From: JACVRW01 sp034664005
Lineage (GTDB): Bacteria > Actinomycetota > Thermoleophilia > Solirubrobacterales > Thermoleophilaceae
Reading direction: 5' to 3'
Assembly (NCBI GenBank): GCA_034664005.1
Contig: JAXDIL010000052.1
Span: 18,665 to 82,664, forward strand
DNA length: 64,000 nt
This document shows positions 1-8,912 of this stretch, piece after piece; positions within the stretch are counted from its first letter, which is position 1; each line of letters opens with the position of its first letter. A program made the position numbers and the translations under genes. A model generated the notes under the pieces. It did not search any database and was not told where the DNA came from. It was given only the letters and a program-made list of their open reading frames with translations.

Positions 1-789
1 CTCGCCGAGGACCTGGCTCGCGACGTACTCATGGGGCCACTGCTGCACGACATCGGCGACCGACGTGAACCGCCTGCTCTGCAGGAACGGCCCCCGCGCG
101 TCGCAGATCGTCACGTCGAAGCCGAGCTCGCGCGCGAAGCGGGCCAGCGCGGCCGAGAAGTCCACCGCGCCGACGATGACCATGCGTGGGCGCGCGCCGA
201 ACGCTCGAATGAAGACCTCGAGCTCGCTGCCCATCACCGTTCCGTCGCTCCCATACCTGCGCAGCATGGAGAGGCCCTGCGCCATTGCCGCCCCAGCGTC
301 CCGCTCGACGCCGTGCTCGAGCAGGGGCAGTCCCAGCGAACCCAGCTTCCGGCCCTCGAGGACGCCCAACGTGGCGCCGGTGAGCGGGCCGGTGAGGACC
401 GTGGCCAGGGCGCCCGGCCGTCCCTCGTCGACCGCCGTGAGTGCCTCGAGCCATGTGTCGGCGGTCTCCCCCGCTATCTCGTGAACCAGGATCCGGACAG
501 TTCCCCCGCACATGAGGCCGACCCCGCCGGCCACCTCGTCCGAGATCCCGTAGGTGACCAGTCGCGGCGGCCCGCCGGCAAGCACGCCGATCGCCTCCTC
601 GACGAGGGCACCCTCGACGCAGCCTCCGGTCACCGAGCCCTCGATCCTGCCCTGCTCGTCGATGAGCATGATCGCGCCCGGGTCGAGCGGCGCGGACCCG
701 ATCACCTCGACCAGCATTGCCGCCGCGAAGCGGGTTCGCTCGTCGACCCAGCGGCGCAGCGTGTCGGTGGTGAGCTGCTCGACGGACAC
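1..789 (-). CDS. xdhC: XdhC/CoxI family molybdenum-hydroxylase maturation factor (C-terminus cut by window edge)
   Basis: XdhC/CoxI proteins bind molybdenum cofactor, help sulfurate it and insert it into xanthine-dehydrogenase-type enzymes in the cytoplasm. The GTG at 789-787 follows the stop of the dihydropyrimidinase gene by 2 bases, so the two are translationally linked. The N-terminal half has the XdhC-CoxI domain (GSAPLDPGAIMLIDEQGRIE, then GSVTGGCVEGALVEEA). The C-terminal half begins a Rossmann-like domain (PRMVIVGAVDFSAALARFA, ARELGFDVTICDARGPFL). 263 codons are visible with no stop before base 1, so the last residues are missing. It is the last visible gene of operon II, which encodes two molybdenum hydroxylases, its likely clients. 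The family call is firm; the client is inferred. Confidence 0.88.
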   Translation of the reverse strand, partial: MSVEQLTTDTLRRWVDERTRFAAAMLVEVIGSAPLDPGAIMLIDEQGRIEGSVTGGCVEGALVEEAIGVLAGGPPRLVTYGISDEVAGGVGLMCGGTVRILVHEIAGETADTWLEALTAVDEGRPGALATVLTGPLTGATLGVLEGRKLGSLGLPLLEHGVERDAGAAMAQGLSMLRRYGSDGTVMGSELEVFIRAFGARPRMVIVGAVDFSAALARFARELGFDVTICDARGPFLQSRRFTSVADVVQQWPHEYVASQVLGE

Positions 790-791
790 GG

Positions 792-2174
792 TCAGCTGCC
801 GAGGCTCACGCAGTCACGGGCAACGTAACGGCCGCGTCCTGGGCTCGATACCACGTCCCCGTCGCGGAACACGACGTCGCCGCGGGCAAGCACGACACGG
901 GGCTCGCCGTGCACGGCGTGGCCCTCGAACGGGTTGTAGTCGACGTTCATCTTGTGCGTCGCCGCGCTGATGGTCGTCTCGACGCTCGGGTCGAAGACGA
1001 CCAGGTCCGCGTCGGCGCCGGCGGCGATCGCGCCCTTGCTCGGTGCGAGCCCGAACAGCTGCGCGGGCGCCGTGGACACCATGCGGACGAGCTCGGGCAT
1101 CGTGATCTTGCCCCCGCGAACGCCGTACTCGTACATGACGGCGAGGCGCGACTCGATCGTCGGCAGGCCGTTCGGGATGAGGCGGAAGTCGTCACGGCCG
1201 AGGCTCTTCTGGGTCTCGTAGTTGAAGGGGCAGTGATCGGTGGACACGATCTGCAGCGCCTGCTGGCGGAGAGCGCTCCAGAGGACGTCGTGGTTGTACG
1301 CCTCACGCAGCGGGGGTGAGCACACGAACTTGGCCCCCTCGAACCCTTCGCGAGCCAGGTCCTCGACGGTGAGCGCGAGATACTGGATGCAGGTCTCGCC
1401 GTAGATCGGCAAGCCGGCGTCGCGCGCGCGCTGGATCTCGGCGACCGCTGGCTCGCAGCTCACGTGTACGACGAAGAGCGGCGAGCCGGCCCAGGTGGCC
1501 AGCCGGATCGCGCGCGAGGTGGCCTCGGCCTCGACCTCGGGTGGGCGCGTCGTCGCGTGGAACCGGGGCGCGAGCTCACCAGCGGCGGCAGCGCGCTCCT
1601 GGAGGAACACGATGGCGTCGCCGTTCTCCGCGTGCACCATCGGCAGGGCGCCGGTTTCGGCCATCGCCTCGAACACGTTCAGCATCTCGAGGTCGTCGAC
1701 CATCAGAGCGCCCTTGTAGGCCATGAACAGCTTGAAGGTCGACACGCCCTCCTCGACGGCGCGCGGAATCTCGCGGATCGCCTCGGGCGAGGCCTCGGAC
1801 ACCGCCAGGTGGAACGCGTAGTCCACGTGCGCGCGGCCCTCGGCGTTGGCCTTCCAGGTCTCGAGCCCCTTGAGCAGGCTGCCGTCCGTCTGGAGCGCGA
1901 AGTCGACGATGCAGGTGGTGCCCCCGGCGGCCGCCGCCGCGGTGCCGGTGTCGAAGTCGTCCGCCGTGACGGTGCCGCCGAACGGCATCGAGAGGTGCGT
2001 GTGGTTGTCGATCAGGCCCGGAAGGACGAAGCACCCGGACGCGTCGATCACCTCGTCGGCCTCGGCGTCCTCGGAGCGCCCGACCCAGGCGATCTGCTCA
2101 TCCTCGACGAGCACGTCGGCGTCGAACATCTCCGTGGCGGTCACAACGGTCCCGCCCCGTACGAGCTTCTTCAT
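792..2174 (-). CDS. hydA: dihydropyrimidinase / D-hydantoinase family cyclic amidohydrolase
   Basis: A cyclic-amide hydrolase that opens the six- or five-membered ring of dihydropyrimidines or hydantoins to N-carbamoyl amino acids. The 460-residue length is normal. Binuclear metal-site motifs are in order: GLIDNHTHLSMP (two His), FKLFMAYKGALMVDD (the lysine that is carboxylated in the family), MVHAENGD (His), LFVVHVSCE (His) and IVSTDHCPF (Asp). The ATG at 2174 has an AGGAGG ribosome site a few bases upstream. It follows the carbamoyl-amidohydrolase gene by 16 bases and precedes xdhC by 2. Such a pair normally performs ring opening then decarbamoylation. Substrate specificity cannot be read from sequence; a related purine-derived hydantoin or ureide is equally possible. 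Confidence 0.9.
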   Translation of the reverse strand: MKKLVRGGTVVTATEMFDADVLVEDEQIAWVGRSEDAEADEVIDASGCFVLPGLIDNHTHLSMPFGGTVTADDFDTGTAAAAAGGTTCIVDFALQTDGSLLKGLETWKANAEGRAHVDYAFHLAVSEASPEAIREIPRAVEEGVSTFKLFMAYKGALMVDDLEMLNVFEAMAETGALPMVHAENGDAIVFLQERAAAAGELAPRFHATTRPPEVEAEATSRAIRLATWAGSPLFVVHVSCEPAVAEIQRARDAGLPIYGETCIQYLALTVEDLAREGFEGAKFVCSPPLREAYNHDVLWSALRQQALQIVSTDHCPFNYETQKSLGRDDFRLIPNGLPTIESRLAVMYEYGVRGGKITMPELVRMVSTAPAQLFGLAPSKGAIAAGADADLVVFDPSVETTISAATHKMNVDYNPFEGHAVHGEPRVVLARGDVVFRDGDVVSSPGRGRYVARDCVSLGS

Positions 2175-2190
2175 GTCGTCCTCCTGGTCG

Positions 2191-3423
2191 TCATTGCGGC
2201 ATGAGCTGTTGGATCGCTTCCAAGATCACCGCGGCGGCGATCGCGCCGTCCTCGGCGTCGGCCTGCTCCTCGGGTGAGTGGCTGACGCCGTCGACGCAGG
2301 GCACGAAGACCATCGCGGCCGGGACACGCCGCGCGACCATCATCGTGTCGTGGGCGGCCGCCGAGTGCATGCGGCGAGCCGGCACCCCCGCGCGCCGGGC
2401 GGCCTCCTCGAGCGCCGCGGCCACCTCCGCATCGAGCACCGTGGGCGCGACCCGCTGTCGCTCGGAGTAGTGGACCGTCTGGCCCCGCCGCGCCGCGCGC
2501 TCGCGCGCAGATTCCGTGATCCGCTCCGCCACCCGGACGTGGTCCCCCGACACCGAGCGCGTGTCGAGCGACAGGCGCGCGGTCGCGGGGATGACGTTGA
2601 TCGCCCCGGGCTCCAGGCTCAGCTCGCCCACGGTGCCGACCGTGTCCGGCGAGCTTTCGCGCGCGAGCTGCTCGAGCTCGATCACCAGCTCGGCCGCGGT
2701 GATGCCGGCGTCCGAGCGCATGTCCATGGGTGTGGCGCCGGCGTGGTCGCGCCGCCCGCTGATGACGAGGTCCGCGTGGATGTAGCCGGCGATCGCGTCC
2801 ACGATGCCGAGCCGCAGGCGCTCGCTCTCGAGCACCCTGCCCTGCTCGATGTGCATCTCGATCCAGCCGTGCAGGCCGTCGAGCACGGCGCCCGCCTCGC
2901 GGTGGCGCTCCGGCTCGTGGCCCGCGCGGCGAGCGGCCTCGACAAACGACACGCCGTCCTCGTCGAGGTACGAGCGCAGCTCGTCCTCGGACACGTCCTG
3001 CGCGACGATCCGGCTTCCGAGCAGCAGCTGCCCGAAGCCCGATCCCTCCTCCTCCAGGAACGAGATCACGCGCAGCCCGATGTCGAGGCCGCGCTCGCTC
3101 GCGAGCCGGCAGACCTCGAGCGCGCAGACGACCCCCATGGTCCCGTCGAACGCACCGCCGCCGCGGACCGAGTCGCAGTGGGAGCCGATCCCGAAGCATG
3201 CCTCCCCGGGCGCGCGATTGCTCGCCACGAGCGTTCCGACCGGGTCCTGCCAGACATCGAACCCAAGCTCACGGAACGCGCGCTCGAACCACTCGAGCGT
3301 GTTGCGGTAGGCGTCCGTGTACGCGTGGCGCGTGATCCCGGGCCCCTCGCCCGTGTACGGGGGCGAGGCGAGCTCGCCGATTGCGGACTCGATGCGCGCG
3401 GCGGACGGGCTCGCGACGCTCAC
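2191..3423 (-). CDS. M20-family N-carbamoyl-amino-acid hydrolase / allantoate amidohydrolase-like enzyme
   Basis: A zinc (or manganese) amidohydrolase that removes a carbamoyl group from N-carbamoyl amino acids or ureides, giving the amine, CO2 and ammonia. The 410 residues match the HyuC/AllC branch of peptidase family M20. Metal-site segments are visible: GIGSHCDSVRGGGAFDGTMG (His and Asp), ISFLEEEGSGFG (tandem Glu), GWIEMHIEQG (His, Glu) and a C-terminal HSAAAHDTMM. The GTG start overlaps the upstream coxE-like stop (GTGA at 3423-3420). The dihydropyrimidinase gene follows by 16 bases, the usual hydantoin-pathway pairing. N-carbamoyl-L-amino-acid hydrolase, beta-ureidopropionase and allantoate amidohydrolase cannot be separated from sequence alone. 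Confidence 0.85.
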   Translation of the reverse strand: MSVASPSAARIESAIGELASPPYTGEGPGITRHAYTDAYRNTLEWFERAFRELGFDVWQDPVGTLVASNRAPGEACFGIGSHCDSVRGGGAFDGTMGVVCALEVCRLASERGLDIGLRVISFLEEEGSGFGQLLLGSRIVAQDVSEDELRSYLDEDGVSFVEAARRAGHEPERHREAGAVLDGLHGWIEMHIEQGRVLESERLRLGIVDAIAGYIHADLVISGRRDHAGATPMDMRSDAGITAAELVIELEQLARESSPDTVGTVGELSLEPGAINVIPATARLSLDTRSVSGDHVRVAERITESARERAARRGQTVHYSERQRVAPTVLDAEVAAALEEAARRAGVPARRMHSAAAHDTMMVARRVPAAMVFVPCVDGVSHSPEEQADAEDGAIAAAVILEAIQQLMPQ

Positions 3424-4490
3424 GGCACCATCAGCGCCTCAAGCGCCGCAAGGCTGTGCCCACTCGAGAACGTGTCCGTGTACGGGAGCGCGGCAGCCAT
3501 CCCCTGCGCCAGCGGCTCGTAGTTCGCCTGGGCCTTGAGCGGGTTCAGCCAGATCACGCGGCTGGCCAGCCGCTGGAGGCGAGCCATCTGCGCGCCGAGC
3601 AGCGCCGGGTCGCCCACCTCGAGGCCATCGGAGCAGATCACGACCACGGCGCCGCGCGCCATCCCCCCGTGACCGTGGAGGTCGAGGAACGCCTTCAGCG
3701 ACTCGCCGATACGCGTGCCGCCGTCCCAGTCGAAGACCTCCTCCGCTGCGCGGGCGATCGCATCCGTGGCATCGCGCTCCCTGAGCCCCCCGGTCGTCCG
3801 CGTGAGGCGGGTGGCGAAGCAGAACGTCTCGCAGCGCCGCCCCGAGCGCGCGGCGGCGTGCCCGAGGATCATGAGCGCTCGCGCGTAGGGCGCCATCGAG
3901 CCGGACACGTCGAGCAGCAGGACGAGCGGGCGTGGCCTCATGCGTGGCCGCCGCCTGACCAGCTCGTGCGAGTCGCCACCGTGGCGCAGAGCGCGCGCGG
4001 CGGTGCGCCTCAGGTCGAGCTCGCCGTGGCCGCCGGGCCGCGACCGCAGCGTCCGCCGCGCGGGCAGTTCCTGGATCAGCGCGCGCAGCCGCTCGGCGAT
4101 GATCTCTAGCTCCGTGTCGTCGACGTCGCCGAAGCTCTTGTGCCGGAGCAGCTCGAGCGCGCTCGGCTCGAGCGCCTCGCTCCCGCGCTCGTTCCCGCGC
4201 GCGCTGCGCAGGCCCTCCGCCCCGGGGTGGTCGCGGTCGACCGGCGGCGGAGGCGGCGCCGGCCGGTCGTCGCTCACGGCGTCCGTCCAGTAGCGCGCGA
4301 ACGCGGCGTCGTAGAGCGGGATCTGGTCGGCGTCGGTGAGCAGCGTCATGCGGCCCGCCCAGTACACGTCGGCCGGCCCGAGCAGCCGCGCGGCCGTCAC
4401 GAAGTCCTGAAGCTCGGCGGCACCGCTCGGGACGCCCGCTTCGCGCAGCTCGCGCGCGAATGCGGTGAGCTGCGCGAACGGCTCAGCCAT
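3420..4490 (-). CDS. coxE: CoxE-like von Willebrand factor A domain protein
   Basis: 356 residues with an N-terminal helical part, a proline-rich linker near residues 78-84 and a C-terminal vWA fold. The metal-ion-dependent adhesion site reads LLLDVSGSMAPYA (residues 192-203), with a second motif DWDGGTRIGESL and a third ICSDGLEVGD. In the CO dehydrogenase system of Oligotropha, CoxE works with the AAA ATPase CoxD in maturing the active-site metal cluster; that role is family knowledge. The gene overlaps the coxD-like gene by 8 bases upstream and the M20 hydrolase by 4 downstream. It probably serves the molybdenum hydroxylases encoded earlier in operon II. Confidence 0.85.
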   Translation of the reverse strand: MAEPFAQLTAFARELREAGVPSGAAELQDFVTAARLLGPADVYWAGRMTLLTDADQIPLYDAAFARYWTDAVSDDRPAPPPPPVDRDHPGAEGLRSARGNERGSEALEPSALELLRHKSFGDVDDTELEIIAERLRALIQELPARRTLRSRPGGHGELDLRRTAARALRHGGDSHELVRRRPRMRPRPLVLLLDVSGSMAPYARALMILGHAAARSGRRCETFCFATRLTRTTGGLRERDATDAIARAAEEVFDWDGGTRIGESLKAFLDLHGHGGMARGAVVVICSDGLEVGDPALLGAQMARLQRLASRVIWLNPLKAQANYEPLAQGMAAALPYTDTFSSGHSLAALEALMVP

Positions 4491-5403
4491 CGAGGATCGC
4501 GTCCAGCTGGGTGCGCACCGTCCGCAGGTCCTCGACGCTCTTCACGACCCAGCCGAGCGAGTCGTAGGCCGCCTCCGCGCTCACCACGTCCGCGCCGAGC
4601 AGCGCGAGCGCACGCGCCCAGTCGACGGCCTCGGCGGCGCCCGGGGGCTTGACGAGACCGATCGAGCGCAGGCGCGCGACCGCCTGCGCCACGCCCGCGG
4701 CGAGCGCGGGCGCGATCCCGGGAACGCGCAGCTCGATGATCGCCTGCTCGCGCTCCGCCGAGGGATAGTCGATCCAGTGGAAGAGGCAGCGGCGCTTCAG
4801 CGCGTCGTGGAGCTCGCGCGTCCGGTTGGAGGTGATCACGACCAGCGGCGGCGACTCGGCGCGGATCGTCTCGAGCTCCGGGATCGTGACCGCGAAGTCC
4901 GCCAGGAACTCGAGCAGGAACGCCTCGAACTCGTGGTCCGCGCGATCGAGCTCGTCGATCAGCAGCACGGCGCCGCTCCCGGCGCGCACCGCGGCGAGCA
5001 GCGGGCGCTCCAGCAGGAAGCGCTGCGAGTAGAGCGACCGTTCCGCGTTCTCGATCGCCGAGCCGGGACCCGAGCTGTCGCTTTCGACGAGCGTATGAAG
5101 CCGCGCGTGCAGCAGCTGGCGCGCGTAGTCCCATTCGTACAGCGCGTGACCGGCGTCGAGGCCCTCGTAGCTCTGGAGACGGATCAGCCGGCGGCCGAGC
5201 GTGCTCGCGAGCGCCTTTGCCACCTCGGTCTTGCCGACTCCGGCGGGCCCCTCGAGCAGCAGCGGGCGCTCCGCCTTCAGCGCGAGGAAGACCGCCGTGG
5301 CGAGCCCTCGATCGGCGATGTAGGACGCCTCTCGAAGCGCGCGCGTCACGTCTTCGACGTGGGCGAGGTTCGCCGCCTCCGGCGTAGTCGCCCCCAGCCT
5401 CAC
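4483..5403 (-). CDS. coxD: MoxR/CoxD-type AAA+ ATPase
   Basis: 306-residue AAA+ ATPase of the MoxR branch. Walker A is EGPAGVGKTEVAKALA (residues 51-66), Walker B is GAVLLIDELDRAD, sensor 1 lies in PLLVVITSNRTREL, and an arginine-finger region reads KRRCLFHWIDYP. MoxR ATPases act as chaperones for metalloenzyme assembly together with a vWA partner, here the adjacent coxE-like gene, which overlaps by 8 bases. CoxD acts on the metal site of CO dehydrogenase; for these hydroxylases the role is by analogy. Upstream it overlaps the 55-codon membrane-protein gene by 4 bases. Confidence 0.88.
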   Translation of the reverse strand: MRLGATTPEAANLAHVEDVTRALREASYIADRGLATAVFLALKAERPLLLEGPAGVGKTEVAKALASTLGRRLIRLQSYEGLDAGHALYEWDYARQLLHARLHTLVESDSSGPGSAIENAERSLYSQRFLLERPLLAAVRAGSGAVLLIDELDRADHEFEAFLLEFLADFAVTIPELETIRAESPPLVVITSNRTRELHDALKRRCLFHWIDYPSAEREQAIIELRVPGIAPALAAGVAQAVARLRSIGLVKPPGAAEAVDWARALALLGADVVSAEAAYDSLGWVVKSVEDLRTVRTQLDAILDG

Positions 5404-5567
5404 GCCCGGTTGCGGATCAGGACGATCAGCAGCGCGAGCAGCGCCGCGCCGATCAGCACCGGCGCCACGCGCTTCGCGACAGGGCCGCCAGCGACCGCCA
5501 TCACGTCGACCGGCTCCGCCGGCTCGTGGTTCACCTTGCGCACGCCCGGCGAGCCCTCGGCGGTCAC
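5400..5567 (-). CDS. small single-span membrane protein in the cox accessory cluster
   Basis: A 55-residue ORF. The GTG at 5567-5565 overlaps the coxG stop (GTGA) and its own stop overlaps the coxD start, so the coupled arrangement argues that it is expressed. A longer reading from 5600 is possible but would overlap coxG by 37 bases. The N-terminal half is polar (TAEGSPGVRKVNHEPAEPVD). The C-terminal half is one hydrophobic segment, RVAPVLIGAALLALLIVLI, ending in positive residues (RNRA), the pattern of a tail-anchored or single-span protein. I recognise no family. It might tether the CoxG/CoxD/CoxE maturation proteins or the enzyme to the membrane; that is speculation. Confidence 0.55.
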   Translation of the reverse strand: MTAEGSPGVRKVNHEPAEPVDVMAVAGGPVAKRVAPVLIGAALLALLIVLIRNRA

Positions 5568-6019
5568 GGCGTCCCCGCCATCACGCGCGTCTCCAGGCAC
5601 TGCACGAACTGGTCGATCAGGCGCGCGCTGACATCGCCCATGATGCTGCGCCCGAAGCCGGCGATGCGGCCGGTCACGTCGAGCGTGGCGGTCACGTTGA
5701 CGCGCGTCTCGTTGTCGCCCGCGGCCTGCAGGACCGACACGATCGTGGCGTCCACGGTGCCCTGCCCGCGCTGCTCGCGGCCGCCGCCGCGCATCACGAC
5801 GCGGTGTTCGGATTCGTCCTTCTCAACGAAGGTCAAGCGGCTCGCGTAGGACATCACGACGGCGCCGATCTTCAGCTTCATCGTGCCGCGGTACTCGTCT
5901 CCCTCGATCTCCTCGAGCTGAAACCCGGGGATGCAGGGCGCGATTCGCTCGACGTCCGTGAGGATCGCCCAGGCCTGCGCGACCGGTGCCTGGACGGTGA
6001 ACTCGTTGGTGATCTCCAT
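5564..6019 (-). CDS. coxG: CoxG-like SRPBCC carbon monoxide dehydrogenase accessory protein
   Basis: 151 residues of the SRPBCC (START-like) fold typical of CoxG: it opens EITNEFTVQAPVAQAWAIL, then CIPGFQLEEIEGDEYRG, a beta-rich middle and a C-terminal helix (SARLIDQFVQCLETRV). CoxG is reported to anchor CO dehydrogenase to the inner membrane in carboxydotrophs; in hydroxylase clusters it may do the same or bind a hydrophobic substrate. The ATG at 6019 is 5 bases after the stop of the upstream large-subunit gene. A longer in-frame reading continues upstream, but that is the shadow of the large subunit. The stop overlaps the start of the small membrane-protein gene. Confidence 0.87.
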   Translation of the reverse strand: MEITNEFTVQAPVAQAWAILTDVERIAPCIPGFQLEEIEGDEYRGTMKLKIGAVVMSYASRLTFVEKDESEHRVVMRGGGREQRGQGTVDATIVSVLQAAGDNETRVNVTATLDVTGRIAGFGRSIMGDVSARLIDQFVQCLETRVMAGTP

Positions 6020-6024
6020 CGGAT

Positions 6025-8415
6025 CTACTGCTCTCCTTCGCGTTTGGCTGCGACGGCGTCGCGGATCAGCGACGCCGTGATCGGTGTGCTTGTGAAGGTC
6101 ACGCCGAACGGCGACAGCGCGTCCGCGACGGCATTGAGGACCGCGGCGGGCGCGGCCAGCGTGCCCGCCTCGCCCATCCCCTTGATCCCGCCGTCGGTGA
6201 CCGGCGACGGCGTCTCGATGTGGTGTACCTCGATCGGGCCGACCTCCATGCTCGAGGCGAGCAGGTAGTCGAGCAGCGTGCCGGACAGGAAGTTGCCGTC
6301 GTCGTCGTAGACGAACTCCTCGTAGAGCGCGCCGCCGATGCCCTGCGCGACCGCCCCGGCCACCTGGCCCTCGACGATGGTCGGGTTGAGCATCACGCCG
6401 CAGTCCTCGATCGCGACCGTGCGCTCGATGGTGACCTTGCCCGTCTCGGGATCGACCTCGACGACCACCGCGATCGTGCCGTTCGAGTAGCTCTCCGGCG
6501 GGTCGTAGGAGCGCGTCGAGGTGAGGGCCATGTCGCCCTCGAGCTGGCGCGAACCGGGCCCGAAGTACGCGTACTGGGCCACCTCCTTGATCGTCCGAGC
6601 GGTGTCCGGCGCTCCGCGCACGAACGCCTTGCCGCCCGCGAGTTCGATGTCCGCGGGGCTCACCTCCATCAGGTGCGCCGCGAGTCGGAGGAGCTTGTCG
6701 CGCACGTCGCCGCCGGCCCGCATGATCAGCCCACTGCCGATGACCCCGCTGCGGCTCGCGAAGGTGCCGGTGCTGTACGGCACGCCCTCCGTGTCGCCGT
6801 ACTTGATCCGCACGTCCTCCATGCGCACGCCGAGCTGGTCGGCCGCGACCTGCGCGAACGTGGTCTCGTGGCCCTGCCCGTGCGAGTGGAAGCCCATCCG
6901 CACGGTGACCGTGCCGTCGCCCTCGAGCGTCACGGAGCCCCAGTCGTAGGTCACCTGGTGCTTCTGCCCGACGGCGGCCGCGGCCTTGCTGCCGAAGCCG
7001 GCGGGCTCCACGAAGGGGCTGAAGCCGACCCCGATGTAGCGCCCCTCCTCGCGGAGCTTTGCCTGGCGCTCGCGCAGCGCGTCGTAGTCGAGCGCGTCGC
7101 GGGCCTGCTCCATCGACTCCTGGTAGCTGCCGCCGTCGTAGTTCATCCCCACGACGCTGCGGTAGGGCTCGGAGGGGATGCAGTTCTGCAGGCGCAGCTC
7201 GAGCGGGTCGCGTCCGAGCGCCCTGGCGGCGTCGTCGATGAGCACCTCGCGGGCGGTGTGCCCGGCGCCCCATCCCACGCCTCGGTAGGTGCCAGTCATG
7301 CACTTGTTCGTGTACACGGCGAGGATCTCGTAGGAGACGTGGTCGACCTTGTAGAGGCTCGGCAGCAGCGTGGCCGCGCACATCGCGTCGACCATGCCCG
7401 TCTGCGGGAAGCAGCCGTAGGCGCCCGCGTTCGCGTTGTAGCGCCCGCGCATGCCGAGGAAGGTGCCGTCGGCCGCCACCGCGAGCTCGAGATCCATCAC
7501 GAGCTCCTTCGCGTGCACGGCCGAGGCCAGGTGCTCGTAGCGGTCCTCGATCCACTTGACCGGGCGCCCGATGCGCCGGGCCGCGAACGGGATCACGACC
7601 TCCTCGATGTACGGGTGGGCCTTGATCCCGAATCCGCCGCCCACGTCGGGGGCGATCACCTGAAGATCAGACTCGGCGAGGCCGAAGCACTCCGCCGCGA
7701 CCGAGCGCGTGAGGTGAGGGATCTGCGTGGACGAGTAGATCAGGAAACCGCCGCGGCCGCGGTCGTACTCCGCGATCACGCCGCGGCACTCGATCGGGAC
7801 GCCGGCCACGCGGCCATGCACGAAGCGATGGCTGAAGACGTGGTCGGCCTCGGCGAACGCTCGCTCGGGATCGCCGTGCGACTCGCTCTTTCGGCCGATC
7901 AGGTTGGCGGGCAGATCCTCGTGGAGCAGGGCCGCGCCGGGGTCGAGCGCTCCCTCGGGGTCGATGACCGCGGGCAGGCGCTCGTACTCCACCTCGATCA
8001 GCTCGCAGGCGTCCTCGGCGATGTAGCGCGAGTCGGCCACCACGACGGCGACGGCCTCGCCCACGTAGCGGACCTTCTTGGTCGGCAGCGGCTCGCGGAG
8101 GTTGTCGCCCATGCCCGGCAGGAACGCGCGGGACACGATCGGCTGGATGCCCTCGGCCTCGAGGTCCTGGCCGGTGAACACGGCCGTGACGCCCGGCAGC
8201 GCGGCGGCGCGGCTCGTGTCGATGGACGTGATGTTGGCGTGCGCCACCGGGCTCCGCAGGAAGGCGGCGTGCAGCATCCCAGGAAGCGAGATGTCGTCCA
8301 CGAAGCGGCCCTCGCCGCGCAGGAAGCGCGGGTCCTCGACGCGGTTGATCTTCGCGCCGACGTACTGCGCGCCCGCGGGGTGCAGCTCGTGGTCGATTGG
8401 CAGGGAGGTCGTCAT
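6025..8415 (-). CDS. molybdenum hydroxylase large (molybdopterin-binding) subunit, CoxL/xanthine dehydrogenase family, set B
   Basis: 796 residues, full length for a CoxL-type molybdopterin subunit that hydroxylates its substrate with water-derived oxygen. It opens with VEDPRFLRGEGRFVDDI and contains the cofactor-binding segment DVGGGFGIKAHPY. It ends in GGIKGMGEAGTLAAP, whose Glu (about residue 749) is the conserved active-site base. Where true form-I CO dehydrogenases carry AYRCSFR, this protein has TYRGVGWGAGHT, so CO oxidation is unlikely and N-heterocycle or aldehyde hydroxylation more likely. ATG 8415 overlaps the stop of the 2Fe-2S subunit (ATGA). The gene order FAD, FeS, Mo subunit and then coxG is tightly packed. 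Confidence 0.9.
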   Translation of the reverse strand: MTTSLPIDHELHPAGAQYVGAKINRVEDPRFLRGEGRFVDDISLPGMLHAAFLRSPVAHANITSIDTSRAAALPGVTAVFTGQDLEAEGIQPIVSRAFLPGMGDNLREPLPTKKVRYVGEAVAVVVADSRYIAEDACELIEVEYERLPAVIDPEGALDPGAALLHEDLPANLIGRKSESHGDPERAFAEADHVFSHRFVHGRVAGVPIECRGVIAEYDRGRGGFLIYSSTQIPHLTRSVAAECFGLAESDLQVIAPDVGGGFGIKAHPYIEEVVIPFAARRIGRPVKWIEDRYEHLASAVHAKELVMDLELAVAADGTFLGMRGRYNANAGAYGCFPQTGMVDAMCAATLLPSLYKVDHVSYEILAVYTNKCMTGTYRGVGWGAGHTAREVLIDDAARALGRDPLELRLQNCIPSEPYRSVVGMNYDGGSYQESMEQARDALDYDALRERQAKLREEGRYIGVGFSPFVEPAGFGSKAAAAVGQKHQVTYDWGSVTLEGDGTVTVRMGFHSHGQGHETTFAQVAADQLGVRMEDVRIKYGDTEGVPYSTGTFASRSGVIGSGLIMRAGGDVRDKLLRLAAHLMEVSPADIELAGGKAFVRGAPDTARTIKEVAQYAYFGPGSRQLEGDMALTSTRSYDPPESYSNGTIAVVVEVDPETGKVTIERTVAIEDCGVMLNPTIVEGQVAGAVAQGIGGALYEEFVYDDDGNFLSGTLLDYLLASSMEVGPIEVHHIETPSPVTDGGIKGMGEAGTLAAPAAVLNAVADALSPFGVTFTSTPITASLIRDAVAAKREGEQ

Positions 8416-8912
8416 TCCGCTGTCCCCTCGCTCGCAGTTACGGTGCCGTCTCGGAGCTGGAGCGCGGCCGCCTGCACCGACCGGACGATCCCGGTGTAGC
8501 CGGTGCAGCGGCAGATGTTGCCGGACAGCTCGTCGCGGATCTCCTCCTCGGAGGGATCGTCGTTTCGCTCCAGCAGGGCGGTCGCCGCCATCAGGAAGCC
8601 GGGCGTGCAGAAGCCGCACTGGAGGCCGTGGTTCTCCTGGAAGGCGCGCTGAAGCACGTTCAGTCCGCCGTCCGGCGCGAGTCCCTCGACCGTCTGGATG
8701 GCCGTGCCGTCGGCCTGGCACGCGAGCGTCAGGCACGAGCGGACGGTCTCCCCGTCCACGAGCACGGTGCATGCGCCGCACACGCCCTGCTCGCAGCCCA
8801 CGTGCGTGCCGGTGAGGCCGAGCTCGTGGCGCAGGAAGTCCGACAGCAGCATCCGTGGCTCGACCTCCTCGTCCACCGGGTTGCCGTTCACTGTCAGCGA
8901 GACCGTCCTCAT
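8412..8912 (-). CDS. molybdenum hydroxylase 2Fe-2S small subunit, set B
   Basis: 166 residues carrying two 2Fe-2S clusters that relay electrons from the molybdenum site to FAD. The N-terminal plant-ferredoxin-like cluster is GCEQGVCGACTVLVDGE followed by a Cys in VRSCLTLA. The C-terminal helical cluster is QCGFCTPGFLMA followed by GNICRCTGYTGIV. This order is diagnostic of CoxS-type subunits. It overlaps the large-subunit start by 4 bases downstream and the FAD-subunit stop by 4 bases upstream. Confidence 0.94.
   Translation of the reverse strand: MRTVSLTVNGNPVDEEVEPRMLLSDFLRHELGLTGTHVGCEQGVCGACTVLVDGETVRSCLTLACQADGTAIQTVEGLAPDGGLNVLQRAFQENHGLQCGFCTPGFLMAATALLERNDDPSEEEIRDELSGNICRCTGYTGIVRSVQAAALQLRDGTVTASEGTAE

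Noticed and set aside
2278..3522. Long plus-strand open reading frames antisense to operons I and II
   Set aside because: Arg/His/Ala-rich translations typical of the high-GC antisense strand, with no domain motif; the opposite strand has complete enzymes.
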